Shown here piece by piece: positions 15,015 to 18,885 of a stretch of 18,885 bases of DNA (positions within the stretch are counted from its first letter, which is position 1; each line of letters starts with the position of its first letter). The stretch comes from an uncultured Fibrobacter sp. Lineage in GTDB: Bacteria; Fibrobacterota; Fibrobacteria; Fibrobacterales; Fibrobacteraceae. Location: assembly GCF_900316465.1 (NCBI RefSeq), contig NZ_ONDD01000042.1, positions 1 to 18,885 on the forward strand, in the 5' to 3' direction. A program made the position numbers and the translations under genes. The notes under the pieces were generated by a model. It did not search any database. It saw only the letters and a list, made by a program, of their open reading frames with translations, and was not told the DNA's origin.

Positions 15015-16772
15015 ATGAAGAAGACTATTCTCTCTACGATTGCCTTGGCTGCATCGTTTGCAACCATGGCTCAGGCGGCTCCGCTTGCAGAAGGTGGCGC
15101 CAAATTCCTGGGTAACATTACTACCCGCGGCCAAGTTCAAAGCGATTTTGGTACCTACTGGAACCAGATTACCGCCGAAAACGAATGTAAGTGGGCCTCT
15201 ATCGAAGGAACCCGCGGCCGTTACAATTGGTCCGGTTGCGATGCCTGTTACAACTGGGCAAAAAAGAATAACGGACATTTCAAGTTCCACGCCTTGGTTT
15301 GGGGCTCTCAGTACCCCAACTGGCTCAATGGCCTTAGCACCGACGAAACCAAGAAGGCGATTACCGCTTGGTTTGATGCGGTGGCCGAACATTACCCCGA
15401 CCTCGAAATGATCGACGTGGTGAACGAAGCCATTAAATCGGGCGGCGGCTACCATTCCGGCTACGGCAAGAACAACAACATTATCCCGGCTCTCGGTGGC
15501 GATAACGGCAACTACGAATTCGTGGCCACGGCATTCAAGATGGCGCGCGAACGTTGGCCGAAGGCTGTCCTCATTTATAACGACTATAACACGTTCCGCT
15601 GGCAGATCAACGAAGGTATCGACCTCGTGAACAAGCTCGTGAAGCAGGGGGCCCCGGTCGATGCATACGGCCAGCAGGCGCATGACCTGACCGACATGAA
15701 CGCAAATGACTTCAAGAGCGCCTTGAACAAAATTCAGACGAGTGTCAAGAATGCGAAGGGCGAACCGATGCCCTTGTACATTACCGAATACGATATCGGT
15801 ACCGACAACGACAGTCAGCAAAAGCAGCGCTATTCCGAACAGATTCCGGCCTTCTGGGAATCCAAGCAGGTCGCAGGCATTACCCTTTGGGGCTATGTCT
15901 ATGGCGCTACTTGGACCACGAACGGAAACTCCGGCATTATCAAGAATGGTTCTGACCGTCCGGCCATGACCTGGCTCAAGGACTACTTCAAGAACCACCT
16001 TGCCGACGGCAAGAATGAAACGGGCCTTAACAATGCAGAACCTTACACCCCGCCTGAACCGGTACCGCGCAAGGCGTTCAAGGATCTTGCTATTCCGGGC
16101 AAGATTGAAGCCGAAGACTTCGATGTTACCGGTGTCGGCGAAACCGACGGCGTAAGCAATGTGTCTTACAACGATGGCGATTCCGAAAACCACGGCGATT
16201 CCGACTACCGTAAGACCGACGCACCTGATGTCGACATCTACAAGAAGGCAACGGGCAACATTGTGGGCTACAATACCAATGGCGACTGGTACGAATATAC
16301 AGTCAATATTGACGAAGCGGGCGAATATACCGCAATCGCTTCTGTCGCTGCCAATGGTTCTGCCGCCTTCACCCTCTCTGTCGACGGCGAGTCCGTGGGT
16401 GAACTCTCGGTTTCCGGCACAAGCTTTGACGACTATACCACTGCAAAGGCTAATGTGACCCTTCCGGCCGGCAAGCATATTCTCCGCCTGGATGTGACCA
16501 CGCAGTATTTCGATATCGACTACATTGAATTCCTGAAGGGCGCCAATGCCGATCCGCAGTTTGTGCAGCCGAGCATCCAGCTCGACAACAATACCTTGCA
16601 GGACTACTATGTGTTCGACATGCAGGGCGTGCGCATGGGCGTGCTTTCGGCCTATGGTTTCGATGCCGCCAAGGAAATTCTCCAGAATTCCGGCGCCGTC
16701 AAGACTTCTGGCGTGTACTACTTGCGTAGCCGTACCACCGGCCAAATGCAGTCCGTGAAAATAACGAAATAA
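15015..16772 (+). CDS. Secreted GH10 endo-beta-1,4-xylanase with CBM6 and C-terminal tail (copy 1)
   Basis: The 585-residue protein starts at an ATG preceded by AAAAAGGATG and has a signal peptide (1-21/22, ATMAQA). The GH10 barrel covers about 26-330: FHALVWGSQYPNW (91-103), acid/base Glu138 in DVVNEA, and nucleophile Glu258 in YITEYDIG are all in place. A Pro-rich linker (342-352) leads to a CBM6 (about 359-508, IPGKIEAEDFD to IDYIEF) and a tail (about 515-585) with VFDMQGVRMGVLSAYGF and a basic end. It is a paralogue of the following gene throughout all three modules. It would cut the xylan backbone outside the cell, with CBM6 holding it on the polymer. Gene-specific promoter and terminator make it a single-gene unit. 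Confidence 0.96.
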   Translation: MKKTILSTIALAASFATMAQAAPLAEGGAKFLGNITTRGQVQSDFGTYWNQITAENECKWASIEGTRGRYNWSGCDACYNWAKKNNGHFKFHALVWGSQYPNWLNGLSTDETKKAITAWFDAVAEHYPDLEMIDVVNEAIKSGGGYHSGYGKNNNIIPALGGDNGNYEFVATAFKMARERWPKAVLIYNDYNTFRWQINEGIDLVNKLVKQGAPVDAYGQQAHDLTDMNANDFKSALNKIQTSVKNAKGEPMPLYITEYDIGTDNDSQQKQRYSEQIPAFWESKQVAGITLWGYVYGATWTTNGNSGIIKNGSDRPAMTWLKDYFKNHLADGKNETGLNNAEPYTPPEPVPRKAFKDLAIPGKIEAEDFDVTGVGETDGVSNVSYNDGDSENHGDSDYRKTDAPDVDIYKKATGNIVGYNTNGDWYEYTVNIDEAGEYTAIASVAANGSAAFTLSVDGESVGELSVSGTSFDDYTTAKANVTLPAGKHILRLDVTTQYFDIDYIEFLKGANADPQFVQPSIQLDNNTLQDYYVFDMQGVRMGVLSAYGFDAAKEILQNSGAVKTSGVYYLRSRTTGQMQSVKITK

Positions 16773-16827
16773 GGCCGCTCGGCTCTATTTCACTCTTAAT
16801 TTCTCTCTTGAAAAGATAAACCGAACA

Positions 16828-16870
16828 ACGGGCCTTGGGGCGAATGCTCCGGGGCTCGTTTCTTGCTCTT
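16828..16870 (+). terminator. Terminator after the first GH10 gene
   Basis: A 14-base arm (16828-16841) pairs with 16846-16859 around the tetraloop GAAT; four of the pairs are G-U wobbles. TTCTTGCTCTTT follows. The left arm and loop recur after the second GH10 gene. Confidence 0.82.
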
Positions 16871-16880
16871 TACATTATTA

Positions 16881-16946
16881 TGGATATTTTATCAATGGAA
16901 ATCCTTGAAGACCGTGAGCGATTCCGCCTTTGCCGAGATAATTTTA
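16881..16946 (+). promoter_or_regulatory. Promoter module of the second GH10 gene
   Basis: The dyad TGGAT-ATTTT-ATCAA (16881-16895) is followed after exactly 43 bases by TAATTTTA (16939-16946). The T-tract in the spacer is shorter here (CCTTTGCC). The dyad begins 22 bases after the terminator stem of the preceding gene. The start codon is 38 bases downstream of the box. Confidence 0.7.
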
Positions 16947-16984
16947 TAGGAGCATGGTGTAACTTTAAAAAAGGATGTGGTTTC

Positions 16985-18841
16985 ATGAAACAGAAACTTT
17001 CTTTCTCTGCTTTGGCGGTCGCACTTTCTTGTGCCGTTCCGTCGTTCGCTGGCCCCGGCCTTGCCGATGGCGCAGCCAAGTTCATTGGTAACATTACTCA
17101 GAGTAATAGTGTCGGCTCAGACTTTACTGCGCTCTGGAACCAGGCTACGGCTGAAAACGGCTGTAAGTGGGGCTCCGTCGAAGGTCAGCGCGGCAAGTAC
17201 AACTGGGGCGCCTGCGATGCTGCCTATAACTGGGCAAAGCAGAACGGGGGTCACTTCAAGTTCCACGCTTTGGTGTGGGGCTCCCAGTATCCGAGCTGGC
17301 TCAATGGCCTCAGCGTCGATGAAACCAAGAAGGCGATTACCGCCTGGTTCGATGCGGTTAAGGAACACTACCCTGAAATCGAGATGATTGACGTGGTGAA
17401 CGAGGCTATCCGTACGGGCAACAACAGCTATCATTCTCCTTACGGCAAGAACAACAACATCATTCCGGCACTCGGTGGCGATAACGGTGGCAATTACCAG
17501 TTCGTAACGACCGCCTTCAAGATGGCGCGTGAACGTTGGCCGAAGGCTATCCTCATTTATAACGACTATAACACGGTTCAGTGGAACAAGGATCAGGGCA
17601 TTCAGCTTATCCAGACCATCAAGAAAAACGGTGCTCCGGTTGACGCATACGGCTTGCAGGCCCACGACATGATGAGCCAGGGCGGTGGCCAGGGCGGTAC
17701 CGGTGGCGGCGGCGTTTGCTTGAACATCAATACGCTCAAGAGCATTACCAAGGAAATCTGGGACAAGACCCAGACCCCGATGTTCATCAGCGAATACGAC
17801 ATTGCAACTACCGACGACAATATCCAGAAGCAGTGCTACTCCGAACAGATTTCTCACTTCATGGAAAACGAACACATTGCCGGCATTACCATTTGGGGCT
17901 ACATTTATGGTCGCACTTGGCTCGACTGTAACGGCACTGCGAGTGGCTGCTCCGGCATTGTCAAGAATGGCCAGGACCGCGCCGCTTTGAAGTGGATGAG
18001 GGAGTACCTCAAGAGCAACAAGGGCGTGAACACGACTGGCCTCAAGACGGGTGTGCTCACTCCGGTCGAACCTGTGCCGCGCAAGTTGTTCAAGGGCTCT
18101 GCATTCGACATCCCGGGCAAAATCGAAGCCGAAGACTTTGATATTTCCGGTGTCGGCGAAACCAATGGCGTGAGTAACGTTTCTTACAGCGAAAGCGATA
18201 TCGAAAATCACGGCGACGTGAAGGATTACCGCAAGGACACGACGGGTGTTGACCTCTACAAGAAGGCGACCGGCATCATCGTGGGCTACAACAGCGAAGG
18301 CGATTGGCTCGAATACACCGTGAACGTAAAAGAAGCGGGCGACTACACCATGTTCGCAGCCGTGGCTGCCGCAGGTTCGACTTCCAGCTTCCAGCTTTCT
18401 CTCGACGGCAAGGAACTCACCAACGTGATTACTGTTCCTGCAGCAAAGTCCGGCGAAGAAAACTACGACGACTACAACAAGGTCAAGGCGAACGTGTCCC
18501 TCACGGCCGGCACGCATATCCTCCGCATGACGGTGACTGGCTCCTGGTTCGACATCGACTATTTCACCTTCGTGAAGGGTAAAGATGCTACCGATCCGGA
18601 ACCGATTGAAATCGAAGATGATCCGATGTTTGTCCAGCCGAGCATCCAGATCGATGAAAACGGCCTGCAGGACTACTTTGTGTTCGATGCACACGGCGTG
18701 AACTTGGGCGTGCTCTCGGCCTACGGTTTCGAAGGCGCTGCCGAAATTCTCCAGAACACGGGCGACATCAAGGCTTCCGGTATCTACTACCTGCGTAACC
18801 GCTGGACCGGAAAAATGCAGTCTGTGAGAATTTCTAGGTAA
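16985..18841 (+). CDS. Secreted GH10 endo-beta-1,4-xylanase with CBM6 and C-terminal tail (copy 2)
   Basis: The true start is taken as 16985: AAAAAGGATG precedes it and the signal peptide (1-22, AVPSFA) begins there. The open frame runs 50 codons further upstream, but that stretch covers the promoter and is not protein-like. The 618-residue enzyme has a GH10 barrel (about 25-345) with acid/base Glu140 (DVVNEA) and nucleophile Glu270 (FISEYDIA), a CBM6 (about 375-531) and a tail (548-618) ending in SVRISR. Compared with copy 1 it has a Gly-rich insertion (232-244) ending at Cys245, and extra cysteines at 284, 315 and 322. The linker before the tail is acidic (EPIEIEDDP). Role as for copy 1, possibly with altered substrate binding because the insertion lies just ahead of the nucleophile strand. 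Confidence 0.96.
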   Translation: MKQKLSFSALAVALSCAVPSFAGPGLADGAAKFIGNITQSNSVGSDFTALWNQATAENGCKWGSVEGQRGKYNWGACDAAYNWAKQNGGHFKFHALVWGSQYPSWLNGLSVDETKKAITAWFDAVKEHYPEIEMIDVVNEAIRTGNNSYHSPYGKNNNIIPALGGDNGGNYQFVTTAFKMARERWPKAILIYNDYNTVQWNKDQGIQLIQTIKKNGAPVDAYGLQAHDMMSQGGGQGGTGGGGVCLNINTLKSITKEIWDKTQTPMFISEYDIATTDDNIQKQCYSEQISHFMENEHIAGITIWGYIYGRTWLDCNGTASGCSGIVKNGQDRAALKWMREYLKSNKGVNTTGLKTGVLTPVEPVPRKLFKGSAFDIPGKIEAEDFDISGVGETNGVSNVSYSESDIENHGDVKDYRKDTTGVDLYKKATGIIVGYNSEGDWLEYTVNVKEAGDYTMFAAVAAAGSTSSFQLSLDGKELTNVITVPAAKSGEENYDDYNKVKANVSLTAGTHILRMTVTGSWFDIDYFTFVKGKDATDPEPIEIEDDPMFVQPSIQIDENGLQDYFVFDAHGVNLGVLSAYGFEGAAEILQNTGDIKASGIYYLRNRWTGKMQSVRISR

Positions 18842-18866
18842 ATTTCAAAACTCAATACACCAAACA

Positions 18867-18885
18867 ACGGGTCCCGGGGCGAATG
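18867..18885 (+). terminator. Terminator after the second GH10 gene (cut by window end)
   Basis: The left arm (18867-18880) and the GAAT loop match the terminator after the first GH10 gene in place and sequence, with only a few substitutions. The right arm lies outside the window. Confidence 0.6.

Noticed and set aside
16835..16984. Upstream extension of the second GH10 gene by 50 codons
   Set aside because: It runs through the terminator loop, dyad and -10 box; the ribosome site and signal peptide fit the ATG at 16985.

Overview
The window looks like a xylan-degradation region from a Fibrobacter species (F. succinogenes-like). The reasons are the modular secreted enzymes built as catalytic domain + family 6 carbohydrate-binding module (CBM6) + a short basic C-terminal tail, the Lys-Ser-Ser-Ser-Ser linkers of the esterase, and the AAGGATG-type ribosome sites. 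The assignment rests on recognised architecture only.

Layout. Positions 1-1775 are AT-richer and unrelated in function: the 3' end of an ORF6N-type protein and a complete YhcG/DUF1016 PD-(D/E)XK nuclease, separated by about 340 bases holding hairpins and an orphan terminator. From 1961 to the end lies a carbohydrate-active enzyme cluster. On the + strand it has GH95 (1961-4939), an arabinoxylan arabinofuranohydrolase-like GH43 with two CBM6 (5052-7115), a secreted LacZ-type GH2 (7221-10709), a clan GH-A hydrolase of uncertain family with CBM6 (10893-12824), and two tandem paralogous GH10 xylanases with CBM6 (15015-16772, 16985-18841). A CE1-like esterase (13201-14739) lies on the - strand, convergent with the first group and divergent from the xylanases.

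How they fit together. The GH10 enzymes would cut the xylan backbone, the CE1 esterase would remove feruloyl or acetyl groups, the GH43 arabinose, and the GH95 and GH2 terminal L-galactose/fucose and galactose. This suits a heavily decorated glucuronoarabinoxylan. All seven enzymes carry signal peptides. Six end in a sorting-type tail; the esterase instead carries a similar domain near its N terminus.

Main finding. The six + strand enzyme genes are not one operon. Each has its own terminator and its own copy of a promoter module: a 15-base imperfect dyad (TTGAT-N5-RTCAA) followed after exactly 43 bases by a -10-like TAnnTTTA box. The spacing is identical in all six (66 bases overall); the sixth copy, before the GH-A gene, was found by predicting its position from the other five. 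The esterase lacks the dyad and has a different upstream architecture. This defines a candidate regulon and a DNA pattern that can be searched genome-wide.
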